A DNA stretch of 58,191 nucleotides from Phytohabitans sp036906915 (GTDB lineage Bacteria; Actinomycetota; Actinomycetes; Mycobacteriales; Micromonosporaceae). The notes under the pieces are model-generated. The model had not been told where the DNA came from, ran no database searches, and saw only the letters and a list, made by a program, of their open reading frames with translations. The DNA lies in contig NZ_JBAKHX010000050.1 in assembly GCF_036906915.1 (NCBI RefSeq), positions 1-58,191 of the forward strand, written 5' to 3'. This document shows positions 8,996-17,835 of the stretch, piece after piece. Position 1 is the first letter of the stretch. The number at the start of each line of letters is the position of its first letter. The position numbers were made by a program, and so were the translations under genes.

Positions 8996-9058
8996 CTACG
9001 CGCGGGTGGGATGGGCCGCCAGTGTGGCGGGCCACCAGGAGTGCAATCGCGCGAGCAT
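8996..9058 (-). CDS. trpL: trp leader peptide (tandem Trp codons)
   Basis: This 20-codon ORF reads MLARLHSWWPATL... and ends in TAG just before the attenuator hairpin. Two adjacent TGG codons at positions 8-9 are the expected ribosome-stalling signal for charged tRNA-Trp. There is no Shine-Dalgarno; a TACGCT -10 box (9066-9071) ends seven bases before the ATG, which suggests a leaderless transcript. Attenuation of an anthranilate synthase gene by such a leader has been described in Streptomyces venezuelae (from memory). Confidence 0.85.
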   Translation of the reverse strand: MLARLHSWWPATLAAHPTRA

Positions 9059-9098
9059 GGGCAGCAGCGTAGCAGGCCGCCGATTAGGGTGGCGAACG

Positions 9099-10628
9099 AT
9101 GAGCATCCTCGCGCTTGACCTCGGCACGTCGTCGGTACGCGGACTGGTGCTGGACGCTGAGTTGGCTGGCGCTCGCTCCGCTCACGCGGACCCCGGGGCC
9201 TCCAATGCGTCGCCTTCCCTCGCGCCGCGCACCGACTTCGTCGGGCCGTGGTCGGGGAGGTGGGCGGGCAGTCCAGGCGACGCCGGCCCCGGTGTCGCCG
9301 CGCCGCGGTCCGAAGCGCTCGCGCGGCGGAAGGTCGCGGTCGTCGTCGACGACGACGGCGCCGCGACGATCGACGCGCCGGCCTACCTGGCCGCGCTGGT
9401 CGAGTGCCTGGACGAGCTGGCGGCAGCCGGCCGGCTCGACGGGGTCACGCTGGTGGCGGCGTCGTCGCAGTGGCACTCGGTGCTGCCTGTCGATGCGGCC
9501 GGCGCTCCGCTTGGCCCGCTGGTGACGTGGCTCGACACCCGGCCAGCCCCGCTGCCCGGCGTGACCGGCCCGGCCGACGCCGACGCGTTCCACCAGCGCA
9601 CCGGCGCGTGGTGGCACCGCTTCTACTGGACGGTCAAGCTGCCGTGGCTGCGCGCGGCTTCCGGCAGCGCGCCGGCACGCTTCCTGGGACTGCCCGAGTA
9701 CGCGCTCGGCGAGCTGCTCGGCGACGCGTCGATGTCGGTCTCGCAGGCCTCCGGCACCGGGCTGCTCGACATCGGCGCGCTCGACTGGGACGGCGAGGCG
9801 TGCGCACTGGCCGGTGCCCGCCCCGGCGAGCTGCCCGCGCTCGCGCCCAGCGACTGGCAGGGGCGGTTGCGGCCGGAGTACGCGAAACGGTGGCCGGCGC
9901 TGCGCGACGCGGTGTGGGCGCCGCCGACCGGCGACGGCGCCGCCTCGAACGTCGGCTCGGGCTGCGAAGACCCGACCCGGGCCGCGGTCACGGTGGGCAC
10001 GTCGGCGGCCGTGCGGCTCGTCCAGGCAGCCCCACCAGGTACGCCGTTGCCGCCGCTGCCGCACACGCTGTGGCGGTACCGGGTCGACCACGAGCGGGTC
10101 GTCACCGGCACCGCGTACTCGGCGGGCGGCAACCTCTACGAGTGGGCGCGGCGCGAGCTGCGACTGCCCGAGGGGGCGGCGCTGGAGGAGGCGCTCGCCG
10201 CCGTCGAACCCGGCGGGGAGGTGCGTGCCGACCCGCGGCTGGGCGGCGACCGGCCACCCGGGCTGGCGCCGGCCGGGTCCGGTGTGCTGGGCGGGATCGG
10301 CTTCGCCACCAGCGCCGTGGAGATATTCGCCGGGCTCATGGACGGTGTGTGCGGCATGGTGGCGCGTGACCTGGCGACGATCGAGTCCACTGTCGACAGT
10401 ACAGTCGAAGTGGTGCTCGGAGGCGGAGCTGTCGCCGCTTCAGCATGGTGGCGGCGGGCCTTCCAAACGGCCCTCGCGCCGAGGGCCGTGCGGCACGTGA
10501 TCAACCCTGAGGTGGGTGCCACGGGCGCGGCGCTCGTCGCGTTGCGTGGATTCCCGCAAATCGTACGGATGGGGGAGGGTGGCTCACCGGGATCGGCAAG
10601 ATCCGGTCAGCCGCAGTATCCTTCGTGA
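9099..10628 (+). CDS. FGGY-family carbohydrate kinase (gluconokinase-like)
   Basis: This 509-residue protein starts at ATG 9099, giving the canonical N-terminus MSILALDLGTSSVRGLVLD, the phosphate-1 loop. Further FGGY features are SSQWHSVLPVD and WLDTRP in the first domain, VGTSAAV as the phosphate-2 motif, and VVLGGGAVAAS as the adenosine motif. It probably phosphorylates a sugar or sugar acid. Between about residues 23 and 70, a Pro/Gly/Ala-rich stretch interrupts the first beta-hairpin of the fold. Its middle is the 77-bp repeat also present in trpEG (copy B). The gene is divergent from trpL with only 40 bp between starts. Confidence 0.8.
   Translation: MSILALDLGTSSVRGLVLDAELAGARSAHADPGASNASPSLAPRTDFVGPWSGRWAGSPGDAGPGVAAPRSEALARRKVAVVVDDDGAATIDAPAYLAALVECLDELAAAGRLDGVTLVAASSQWHSVLPVDAAGAPLGPLVTWLDTRPAPLPGVTGPADADAFHQRTGAWWHRFYWTVKLPWLRAASGSAPARFLGLPEYALGELLGDASMSVSQASGTGLLDIGALDWDGEACALAGARPGELPALAPSDWQGRLRPEYAKRWPALRDAVWAPPTGDGAASNVGSGCEDPTRAAVTVGTSAAVRLVQAAPPGTPLPPLPHTLWRYRVDHERVVTGTAYSAGGNLYEWARRELRLPEGAALEEALAAVEPGGEVRADPRLGGDRPPGLAPAGSGVLGGIGFATSAVEIFAGLMDGVCGMVARDLATIESTVDSTVEVVLGGGAVAASAWWRRAFQTALAPRAVRHVINPEVGATGAALVALRGFPQIVRMGEGGSPGSARSGQPQYPS
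9214..9290 (+). repeat. 77-bp repeat, copy B, inside kinase gene
   Basis: Near-identical copy of 6953-7029 (two mismatches). Here it is in sense orientation to its host gene and encodes about 26 in-frame residues (PSLAPRTDFVGPWSGRW...). It lies within a longer low-complexity insertion of about 50 codons. GCTCGCTCCGCTC, a REP-like palindromic half, precedes it at 9171-9183. Confidence 0.9.
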
Positions 10629-10725
10629 GCCCAGCCCCGGTGGCGGCGTTGACAGTGGGCGGTCGGCTGATTGGATGGACTGGCTCTCCGGGGATTCCAG
10701 CGGCCGGCGGATGTAAGGGGGAGGC

Positions 10726-13278
10726 GTGATAGGTGCTGCCCCGGAACCGTCTGACCGGACGGTTCCGAACCATCGCCGAAAGTTGGATGTCCGGGTTATC
10801 CCGCATCGTCGACGTTCGCGCGTACGGGTACGCGACTGGCGGATGCGCACGAAGCTCGCCACCGTGCTGGTCGTCCCGTCGCTGGCGTTCATGGTCGTCG
10901 CGGGGGTGCAGACGTTTTCGCTGATCGGCCAGGCGACCGTGCTCGACGAGTTCGCCGACGAGGTAGCGGTCGGCCAGCAGATCACCACGCTGGTGCACGA
11001 CCTGCAGACCGAGCGTGACCGCACGGCCGGTGACCTGGCCGGGCTGGTCGCCGACAAGATGACCAGCGCCCAGGTCGAAGCCGACCTCCAGCAGTACCAG
11101 GAGGTCTCCGACCGGTCGGCCAGCGAGTTCCGCTCGGCCGCCGACCCGCTCGCCAACGGGCCTGCCGCCTGGCGCACCTCGTACAACCGCGCCACCGACG
11201 CGCTCGACGACCTCGGCACGCTGCGCGGCTCGGTGTCCAGTGGCGCCGTCAGCGCCCAGACCGTGTTCGACACGTACACGCGCAGCATCGACGCGCTGCT
11301 CACGCTGCTCGCCCAGCCCACGCCCGGCGTGGAGCGGCCCGAGCTCAACGAGATCGTGGTGCGGTACGTCGAGCTGGCCCGCATCAAGGAGATCAGCTCC
11401 CAGCTGCGCGCCAAGCTCTTCGCCGCCGCCAGCGCCGGCCGGTACGGCGCCACCGACCAGGTCGAGCTGACCGACCTGCGGGCCCAGCAGCTCGCCGCGG
11501 TCGCCGACTTCCAGGTCGCGGCCACCGACGACCAGCTCCAGCGGTACGAGCGGACTGCCCGCGACGACAAGTTCGCCGCCGCCGTGGCAATGGAGCAGAC
11601 CACGACCCCCAGCAGCACCGGCGTGGCCGTACTCGATCCGTTCCGCTGGTGGTCGATCAGCGAGGACCGGCACGACCTGCTGCGCGAGGTCGAGCGCGGG
11701 GTGCTCGGCGACGCGGTCGACGAGGCCAACTCGCGCAGCGGCGCCCAGCTGCGCACCACCATCCTGGTCGCGGGCGCGGTCCTGATCGTGCTGGTCAGCG
11801 CGTTGCTCATCTCGGTCGCCATCGGCCGGTCGATCGCCCGGTCCCTGCGGGTGCTGCGCAGGCACGCGCTACACGTCGCCCAGCAGGAGCTGCCCGACGC
11901 GCTAGAACGGCTGCGCGCCGTCAACGTCGGCGTGCCCAACATCGAGGTCTCCCAGTCGGCCGTCAGCTCCATGGACGAGGTCGGCGAGGTGTCCGACGCG
12001 TTCGTCGCCGTACATCGCAGCGCCGTCAACCTGGCCATCGAGCAGGCCGCCATGCGGCGCAACGTCAACGCCATGTTCGTCAACCTGGCCCGCCGCAGCC
12101 AGGTCCTCGTCGAACGGCAGCTCGAACTCCTCGACGAGCTGGAGAAGAGCGAGGTCGACCCCGACCAGCTCGCCAACCTGTTCAAGCTCGACCACCTCGC
12201 CGCGCGCATGCGACGCAACGACGAGAGCCTGCTGGTGCTCGCCGGCACCGAGACGCGCCGCCGGTGGAACGAGCCCGTCGCCCTGTCGACGGTCGTGCTA
12301 GCCGCCGCCGCGGAGATCGAGGAGTACACCCGGGTCCGGCAGGACGCCCTCGACCAGGTGTGGGTCGTCGGCCACGCCGTCGCAGACCTGGTGCACCTGC
12401 TCGCCGAGCTGCTGGAAAACGCCACGCACTTCTCGCCGCCGTTCGTGCCGGTGCACATCACGGCCCAGTCCGCCCCCGGGCGCAGCGCGGTCATCGAGAT
12501 CACCGACGAGGGCCTGGGCATGACCGAGAAGTCGATGCGTGAGGCCAACGCGCTGCTCGCCGAGCCGCCGGCCGCTGACGTGGCGGCGTCCGAGCGCATG
12601 GGCCACTTCGTGGTCAGCCACCTGGCCGCGCGGCACGGCATTCGAGTACAGCTCAGCGCGGCGCCCAACCGAGGGCTGGTGGCGACGGTACGGCTCGCGC
12701 CCGCCCTGCTGGCACCGGCGCCGCCGCCGCGGGAACTGCCCGAGCCGGCCGCCCGGCCGATGCTGACCGCGGTGGCGAGCGTGCCCAATTCAGTGAGTCG
12801 GGAGCTGAGGTTGAACGTGGGTCCGGCGACGGTGGGGGCTGGTGCCGTGTCTATGGCGGGGGTTGGTGCTGGGGGCAGCGCCGCAGGCCTTTCCGTCGCG
12901 CGGCGGACCCAGCCGACCCGGGCCGAAGACGTGCTCAAGTCGGCGGGCGCCACCGCGTCCGCCACCGGCAGCACATGGTGGTCGGGGGAGCCGCCAACCG
13001 GAGCCGAGCCCGAACTGGGCTCCACACCGCCACCGGCGACCCCGGTCACCGGCGGCGTACTCGCCAGCGGCCTGCCAGCGCGGGTGCCGATGGCACAACT
13101 TCCCGACCAGGCCGGGGCCCCGGCGCCGTCAGCACCCCAGGGGCTGCCGGAGCCGGACCCGGAGGCGGTCGGGAGCATGCTCGCCAGGTTCTACGGGGGA
13201 GTGCGTAGGGCGGAGGCGGAAGAGACCGACACCGCCGCGAGGCTCGTCGCGGGGCACGTGAACCAGGAGGCACGATGA
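10726..13278 (+). CDS. cvnA: Conservon sensor histidine kinase-like protein (CvnA type, NIT domain)
   Basis: This 850-residue protein starts at GTG after GGGGGAGG. It has a first membrane segment (about 44-62), a nitrate/nitrite-sensing-like helical extracellular domain (about 63-340), a second membrane segment (about 345-367), a HAMP-like linker, a long coiled region and a GHKL ATPase (N box ELLENATHFSPP near 562, G1 DEGLGM near 595). A Pro/Ala-rich tail follows 660. No clear phospho-acceptor H-box is seen, as in other CvnA proteins. It overlaps cvnB as ATGA. A TTGACA at 10645-10650 may be its -35. Conservons normally continue with a DUF742 protein and a GTPase, which are absent here. Confidence 0.82.
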   Translation: MIGAAPEPSDRTVPNHRRKLDVRVIPHRRRSRVRVRDWRMRTKLATVLVVPSLAFMVVAGVQTFSLIGQATVLDEFADEVAVGQQITTLVHDLQTERDRTAGDLAGLVADKMTSAQVEADLQQYQEVSDRSASEFRSAADPLANGPAAWRTSYNRATDALDDLGTLRGSVSSGAVSAQTVFDTYTRSIDALLTLLAQPTPGVERPELNEIVVRYVELARIKEISSQLRAKLFAAASAGRYGATDQVELTDLRAQQLAAVADFQVAATDDQLQRYERTARDDKFAAAVAMEQTTTPSSTGVAVLDPFRWWSISEDRHDLLREVERGVLGDAVDEANSRSGAQLRTTILVAGAVLIVLVSALLISVAIGRSIARSLRVLRRHALHVAQQELPDALERLRAVNVGVPNIEVSQSAVSSMDEVGEVSDAFVAVHRSAVNLAIEQAAMRRNVNAMFVNLARRSQVLVERQLELLDELEKSEVDPDQLANLFKLDHLAARMRRNDESLLVLAGTETRRRWNEPVALSTVVLAAAAEIEEYTRVRQDALDQVWVVGHAVADLVHLLAELLENATHFSPPFVPVHITAQSAPGRSAVIEITDEGLGMTEKSMREANALLAEPPAADVAASERMGHFVVSHLAARHGIRVQLSAAPNRGLVATVRLAPALLAPAPPPRELPEPAARPMLTAVASVPNSVSRELRLNVGPATVGAGAVSMAGVGAGGSAAGLSVARRTQPTRAEDVLKSAGATASATGSTWWSGEPPTGAEPELGSTPPPATPVTGGVLASGLPARVPMAQLPDQAGAPAPSAPQGLPEPDPEAVGSMLARFYGGVRRAEAEETDTAARLVAGHVNQEAR

Positions 13279-13697
13279 GTGAGCTCAGTCAAGACGCGCG
13301 AGATCTGAGCTGGTTGGTGAGCGCGTTCGCCGACCGTACGCCCGGCGTGGCGCACGCCATCGTGGTCTCCTCCGACGGGCTGCTCGTCGCCGTGTCCGAC
13401 CACCTGCCGCGCGGCCACGCCGACAAGCTGGCCGCGGTGACGTCCGGCCTGATGAGCATCACCATGGGCGCCGCATCGATGTTCGACAACGATGTGGTCA
13501 AGCAGACCGTGGTCGAGTTGGGCCGCGGATACTTCCTGGTGATGGCCATCCGGGACGGTTCGATCCTGGCGACGCTGGCGGCCGGTGACGCGGACATCGG
13601 CGTGGTCGGGTACGAGATGGCACGACTGGCCAAGCAGGCCGGCGAAATGCTGACGCCGGCGCTCCGCGCCGAACTCCAGGGCGCTCTCCCCCGCTAG
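13275..13697 (+). CDS. cvnB: Roadblock/LC7 domain protein (CvnB type)
   Basis: This 140-residue protein is a Roadblock/LC7 fold with the characteristic LVSAFADRTPGVAHAIVVSSDGLLVA start and the GYFLVMAIRDGSILATLAA strand pair. Start codon and cvnA stop overlap by four bases. In conservons CvnB works with a Ras-like GTPase, CvnD, and the sensor, but no GTPase is encoded next door. The next gene is convergent, 26 bases away. Confidence 0.88.
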   Translation: MSELSQDARDLSWLVSAFADRTPGVAHAIVVSSDGLLVAVSDHLPRGHADKLAAVTSGLMSITMGAASMFDNDVVKQTVVELGRGYFLVMAIRDGSILATLAAGDADIGVVGYEMARLAKQAGEMLTPALRAELQGALPR

Positions 13698-13723
13698 CCC
13701 CTCCGGCCCGCGTGGAGCGTGGG

Positions 13724-15208
13724 TCAGCTGGTGGTGTTGGAGAGCAGGGGGTTCAGGGCCAGGGTCAGTTCGAATCTGGCTTCCTGGTCCAGCGAGTCCT
13801 CGGTGAAGTCGTTGATCTGTTCGAGGAGTTCGGCGGCCTCGCGGCGCAGGTCGTCGGGGTCGCGGTTGAGGGTCTGGCGCAGGTCGTCGACGCCGTCGCG
13901 CAGATCGTCCGCCGCGCCATCGTCGACCCGGCCGGCGGCGATCGCGGCTTCCAGGGTTTCTTCGACCAAGGCCACCACCTGGGCCGCCGACGTCGGTGTC
14001 GGGTCCGGCGCGGCGGTGGTCGGTCGGGCGGGACCGGTGGCGCGGGGCGGACCGGCGGTGCCGGGCTGCTGGCTCGGCACGAACGACGCGACCGCGGCCG
14101 CGGTCAGGCCGCCGGCCAGGAGCAGGCCGGTGAGCAGCATCAGCGAGGGGCGCAGGCGGCGCCGGGGCGCGACCATGGCGCCGGGGCGTGGTGGCGGGCC
14201 GGACGGCGGCACCGCGCGGGCTATGGCGGTGCGCGGCCCGGGGGAGGGCACGCGGCCGCCGGACGGGAAGCGCGCGTCGCCGGACGGTGAGCCGCCGGGC
14301 GCCGCCGCCGCGCGGGCCACGCCGCGCTGGTACGTCGGGCCGGTGGGGCGGCGGATGTCGACCGGGCGGCGCTCCTTGGCCGGCGTGGCGGCGGCTTCGA
14401 GCGCGTCGGCGACCTGTTGGGCGCGCGGACGGCGGCTGGGGTCACGGGACAGGCAGGCGAGGCACAGCGCGGCCACGGCGGGCGGGAGGTCCGGCACCGC
14501 GGGCGGGGCGAAGGTGGGAGCCGTCCGGTGGGCGGCTTCGGCCTCGTCCCAGGTGACCACGGGCAGCGGCGGCTCGCCGGTGAGCGACTCGTAGAGCAGG
14601 GCGCCGAGGGCGTACACGTCGGCGGCGGGGTCGGGGGAGCCGGCGGTGAGCCGCTCGGGTGCGGCGTACGCGGGCGTGCCGACCAGCCACGCGCCGTCGA
14701 CGTCGGGGCGGGTGCCGGAAAACGCGGCGATGCCGAAGTCGAGCACCTTCGCGCCGGTGTCGGTCAGCATGACGTTGCCGGGTTTGACGTCGCGGTGCAC
14801 CACGCCCATCCGGTGGGCGGCGGCGAGCCCGGACGCGACCTGGGAGGCCATCCGTACGGCGTCGGGCCACGGCAGCGGGCCGTCGGTGAGCCGGTCGGCG
14901 AGGTTGCGCCCGTCGAGCAGTTCCATCACCAGGTACGGCACGATGGCGCCGTTACGCAGCGTTTCCTCACCGTAGTCGTACACCTGCGTGACGTGCGGGT
15001 GGGTGAGCTTGGCCGTGGCTCTGGCCTCGCGCCAGGTGGCGGCCATCAGATCGGGGTCGTCTTCGAGGGTGGCGGTGAGCGCCTTGACTGCCACCGGACG
15101 GTCGAGCACCTGGTCGATGGCCAGCCAGACCTCGGACATCCCGCCGACGCCGATCTGTTCGACGATGTCGTACCGGTCGTGCAGGAGCAGCCCGGGCGCG
15201 AACGTCAT
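13724..15208 (-). CDS. Transmembrane Ser/Thr protein kinase (PknB-like)
   Basis: This 494-residue Hanks-type kinase has a glycine loop IGVGGMSEVW (19-28), AVKAL lysine, HRDVKPGN with D140, DFGIAAFSG and the APE region VGTPAYAAPE. The kinase domain ends near 270. A Pro-rich juxtamembrane stretch, one membrane helix (about 355-378) and a 110-residue extracellular tail follow. The tail is predicted helical and acidic (EETLEAAIAAGRVDDGAADDLRDGVDDL) and has no PASTA repeats, so its ligand is unknown. It lies 21 bases downstream of the APH-family gene on the same strand. Confidence 0.88.
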   Translation of the reverse strand: MTFAPGLLLHDRYDIVEQIGVGGMSEVWLAIDQVLDRPVAVKALTATLEDDPDLMAATWREARATAKLTHPHVTQVYDYGEETLRNGAIVPYLVMELLDGRNLADRLTDGPLPWPDAVRMASQVASGLAAAHRMGVVHRDVKPGNVMLTDTGAKVLDFGIAAFSGTRPDVDGAWLVGTPAYAAPERLTAGSPDPAADVYALGALLYESLTGEPPLPVVTWDEAEAAHRTAPTFAPPAVPDLPPAVAALCLACLSRDPSRRPRAQQVADALEAAATPAKERRPVDIRRPTGPTYQRGVARAAAAPGGSPSGDARFPSGGRVPSPGPRTAIARAVPPSGPPPRPGAMVAPRRRLRPSLMLLTGLLLAGGLTAAAVASFVPSQQPGTAGPPRATGPARPTTAAPDPTPTSAAQVVALVEETLEAAIAAGRVDDGAADDLRDGVDDLRQTLNRDPDDLRREAAELLEQINDFTEDSLDQEARFELTLALNPLLSNTTS

Positions 15209-15229
15209 GCCGCTAAGTGTCTCCGACGT

Positions 15230-16219
15230 TCAGAGCAACGCCAACTGTGCCTCAAGGCGTTCACCCAGCCACGCCTCGTAACGGTCGCGTTCGGGGCCCT
15301 GCCAGCCGCGGGTCGCGCCTTCGATCGCCATGATTACGTAGAGATATGTGGTGTACAGGTTGAGCCGCCGCCGCACGCTGCTGGTCAGGGCGAACGGCGC
15401 CCCGCTGCCCTCGGCGTATCCAGCGAGTAGTTCGGGCGCGTCGGACAGGTCGCGAAATAGCGCCAGCGACACGAACTCGGCCACCGGGTCACCGAAAAAT
15501 GCCCGTTCGCCGTCGATCAGACCGGTGACCCTGCCGTCGGTGTCGATGAAGACGTTGCCGTCCCACAGGTCGAAGTGGACCAGCGCCGGGCGGTCCACAT
15601 CGTCCAGGACGTCGGCGTGGCGGCGCAGCAGCTCGCCGATGCGTTCGGGCGAGGTCGGCAGCGGCTTGTTCAGCCGGGACGCGTCTGCCAGCAGGTCGTC
15701 GACCATCGCGCCGAACGCCGCACGCCAGGTCGGTCGCCAACTTCGGCTCTCGCGCAGCGGGTACCCGTATCCTGGACCGGTGATCGTGTGTAGGCGGGCG
15801 GTGAGTGCCGCGATCTCCGCGCGCGCCACCGCGACCTGGGCGGCCGTCAGGCCGTCTTTGCTGGTGTTCAGGTCGGTGCCCGGCACCAGGCTGAGGAACG
15901 CGTAGTCGCTGCTGAGCAGCGCGCGGTCGAAGTCGGCGAACACCACCTCGGGCACCGGGATGCCTGCGGCCGATGCGCGGCGGTAGAACTCGGCCTCGGT
16001 GCGCATGAGGTCGACCTCGTGCGTGAGCAGGTCGAGCCCGGGCGGCGGGGCGACCTTGAGCACCAGCGGGCGTTCGTCGACGGTGAGGGCGTACGCGGCG
16101 TTGTAGGTGCCGTCGGTGAGCTCGCGCCATTCGTCGATGGCCGCGGTGGGGCCGAAGCCGCGGCGGACGAGCGCGACGAGCTCGTCCTCGGTGATCTGGC
16201 GTTTGGTTAGGCTTTCCAC
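15230..16219 (-). CDS. Aminoglycoside phosphotransferase (APH) family kinase
   Basis: This 329-residue protein has the APH/choline-kinase fold: a lysine strand LVLKVAPP, the Brenner motif LVHFDLWDGNVFID, and the metal-binding GLIDGERAFFGDP. I place the start at GTG 16219, because AGGAGA lies five bases before it. An earlier in-frame TTG at 16234 would put that Shine-Dalgarno inside the gene. APH-family members phosphorylate small hydroxylated molecules, and chromosomal ones such as this need not confer antibiotic resistance. It follows a strong terminator after the GH1 gene, so it has its own promoter or depends on read-through. Confidence 0.8.
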   Translation of the reverse strand: MESLTKRQITEDELVALVRRGFGPTAAIDEWRELTDGTYNAAYALTVDERPLVLKVAPPPGLDLLTHEVDLMRTEAEFYRRASAAGIPVPEVVFADFDRALLSSDYAFLSLVPGTDLNTSKDGLTAAQVAVARAEIAALTARLHTITGPGYGYPLRESRSWRPTWRAAFGAMVDDLLADASRLNKPLPTSPERIGELLRRHADVLDDVDRPALVHFDLWDGNVFIDTDGRVTGLIDGERAFFGDPVAEFVSLALFRDLSDAPELLAGYAEGSGAPFALTSSVRRRLNLYTTYLYVIMAIEGATRGWQGPERDRYEAWLGERLEAQLALL

Positions 16220-16234
16220 AGCGTCTCCTGGCAA

Positions 16235-16265
16235 ATGTAGGGGCGCGCGCCGCGCGCCCCTACAT
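16235..16265 (-). terminator. Rho-independent-like hairpin after GH1 gene
   Basis: A perfect 15-bp palindromic stem (ATGTAGGGGCGCGCG and its complement, one-base loop) lies directly after the stop of the GH1 gene on the minus strand. It sits immediately before the APH start region. No U-tract is seen, which is usual in high-GC actinobacteria. Confidence 0.75.
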
Positions 16266-16271
16266 AGGACG

Positions 16272-17783
16272 TCAAACCGCGTTTTCCGCGATCACGCGCT
16301 GGTACCAGCGGGCGCTGCGCTTGAGTATGCGCTGTTGGGTGGTGTAGTCGACGTAGACCAGCCCCCAGCGCTCCTCGTATCCCTGGTCCCACTCGAAGTT
16401 GTCGAGCAGCGACCAGACATGGTAGCTCTCCAGCGGCACGCCGTCGGCGATTGCTCGGTGCGCGGCGGCGAAGTGGTCGCGCAGGAACGCGACCCGCTCG
16501 ACGTCGTCGATGTCGTTTTCGGGGCCGAGGACGTCTGGGCAGGGCAGGCCGTTTTCGGTGACGGTGAGCGAGACCGGGCCGTAGTCGCGGTGTACCCGGG
16601 TGAGGATGTCGTACATGCCCTCGGGGTAGATCTGCTGCCAGAACGCCTTGGTGGTGGCGTGCCGCTGCTCGGTGCTGCCGTCGCCCTTGATGTAGAGCGG
16701 CGTGTAGTACTGCACGGCGAGCAGGTCGATCGGCGTGTGGATGATCTCCAGGTCACCGTCTTGGATGGACCGCGCGAAGGGGCTGTCGGGCCCCTGGTCG
16801 GCGAGCACGTCGGCGGGGTAGTGACCGCGCAGCGCGGAGTCGAGGTACAGCCGGTTCTCGTACCCGTCGAACAGCCGCGTGGCGGCGAGCGCCTCCGGGG
16901 TGTCGTCGGCGGGGTAGCACGGGTGCAGGTTGAACGCCGGGCCGATCCGGATGTTGCCGCCCATGCCGCGCAGCCGTTGCACCGCGAGGCCGTGCGCGAG
17001 CTGGAGGTGGTGCGCGACCTGGTATGCCAGGCTCTCCTCGTGCAGGCCGGGCGCGTGGTGACCCTGGATGTACCCGTTCTGGACGACGGTCTTGGGCTCG
17101 TTGATGGTCAGCCATACCGGCACGGCGTCGCCGAGGGCCGCGTAGACGGCCTCGGCGTAGTCGGCGAACCGGTACGCCGTCGCACGCGATGCCCAGCCGC
17201 CCTTGTCCTGCAGCGCCTGCGGCGTGTCCCAGTGGAAGAGCGTCGCCATGGGCTCGATGCCACGCTCGTGCAGCCCGTCGACCAGTCGGCGGTAGAAATC
17301 GAGGCCGCGCTGGTTGGGCGCGCCGGTGCCGTCCGCCTGGATGCGCGGCCAGGAGATCGAGAACCGGTAGGAGCGCAACCCGAGGTCGCGCATCAGGTCC
17401 AGGTCTTGCGGGTACCGGTGGTAGTGGTCGACGGCGATGTCACCGGTGTCGCCGTTGCGGGTCTTGCCGGGCGTGTGACTGAAGGTGTCCCACACCGACT
17501 CACCGCGGCCGTCGTCCTTCGTGGCGCCCTCGATCTGGTACGCGGACGTAGCGGCTCCCCAGCCGAATCCCTCCGGAAACGCCAAACCGAGCCGGGCGTC
17601 CGGCTCGGGGCCCGGGAAGGGCTGGTTGGGTTCTGCCGGTGAGCTGCCGTGGGTGGCCGCGGGGTCGACGGCGGCGCCGGGGCTGGCCTCGTGGGCGGCG
17701 CCGTTCGACGCGGGTGCCGGTAACACACCGGACGCGGACTGCACGGCGCGGCGGTCGTCGTGCCGCCTGGTGGGTACGGACAT
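16272..17783 (-). CDS. bglC: GH1 beta-glucosidase (BglC-like)
   Basis: This 503-residue GH1 enzyme has acid/base E229 in TINEPK and nucleophile E410 in TENG. FGWGAATSAYQIEGA marks the start of the TIM barrel at about residue 72. The first 65 residues are Pro/Ala/Ser-rich with no signal peptide, so the enzyme is probably cytosolic and hydrolyses imported cellobiose or cellodextrins. A perfect CebR-type operator lies 39 bp upstream of the start (17822-17835). This gene and the nearby GH48 cellulase therefore appear co-regulated. Confidence 0.9.
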   Translation of the reverse strand: MSVPTRRHDDRRAVQSASGVLPAPASNGAAHEASPGAAVDPAATHGSSPAEPNQPFPGPEPDARLGLAFPEGFGWGAATSAYQIEGATKDDGRGESVWDTFSHTPGKTRNGDTGDIAVDHYHRYPQDLDLMRDLGLRSYRFSISWPRIQADGTGAPNQRGLDFYRRLVDGLHERGIEPMATLFHWDTPQALQDKGGWASRATAYRFADYAEAVYAALGDAVPVWLTINEPKTVVQNGYIQGHHAPGLHEESLAYQVAHHLQLAHGLAVQRLRGMGGNIRIGPAFNLHPCYPADDTPEALAATRLFDGYENRLYLDSALRGHYPADVLADQGPDSPFARSIQDGDLEIIHTPIDLLAVQYYTPLYIKGDGSTEQRHATTKAFWQQIYPEGMYDILTRVHRDYGPVSLTVTENGLPCPDVLGPENDIDDVERVAFLRDHFAAAHRAIADGVPLESYHVWSLLDNFEWDQGYEERWGLVYVDYTTQQRILKRSARWYQRVIAENAV

Positions 17784-17821
17784 CTTCGGGTCTCCTCGGT
17801 GGTGTTCCCATCCCCATGGTC

Positions 17822-17835
17822 TGGGAGCGCTCCCA
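17822..17835. promoter_or_regulatory. CebR operator (perfect 14-bp palindrome)
   Basis: TGGGAGCGCTCCCA is identical to the CebR box known from Streptomyces. CebR is a LacI-family repressor released by cellobiose. It lies 39 bp before the GH1 start, in the position of a core-promoter operator. No cebR gene is in the window. Confidence 0.9.

Noticed and set aside
15230..16219. Antibiotic-resistance call for the APH-family gene
   Set aside because: Only the kinase fold is visible. Sequence does not match a known resistance enzyme closely enough, and the context is chromosomal metabolism.
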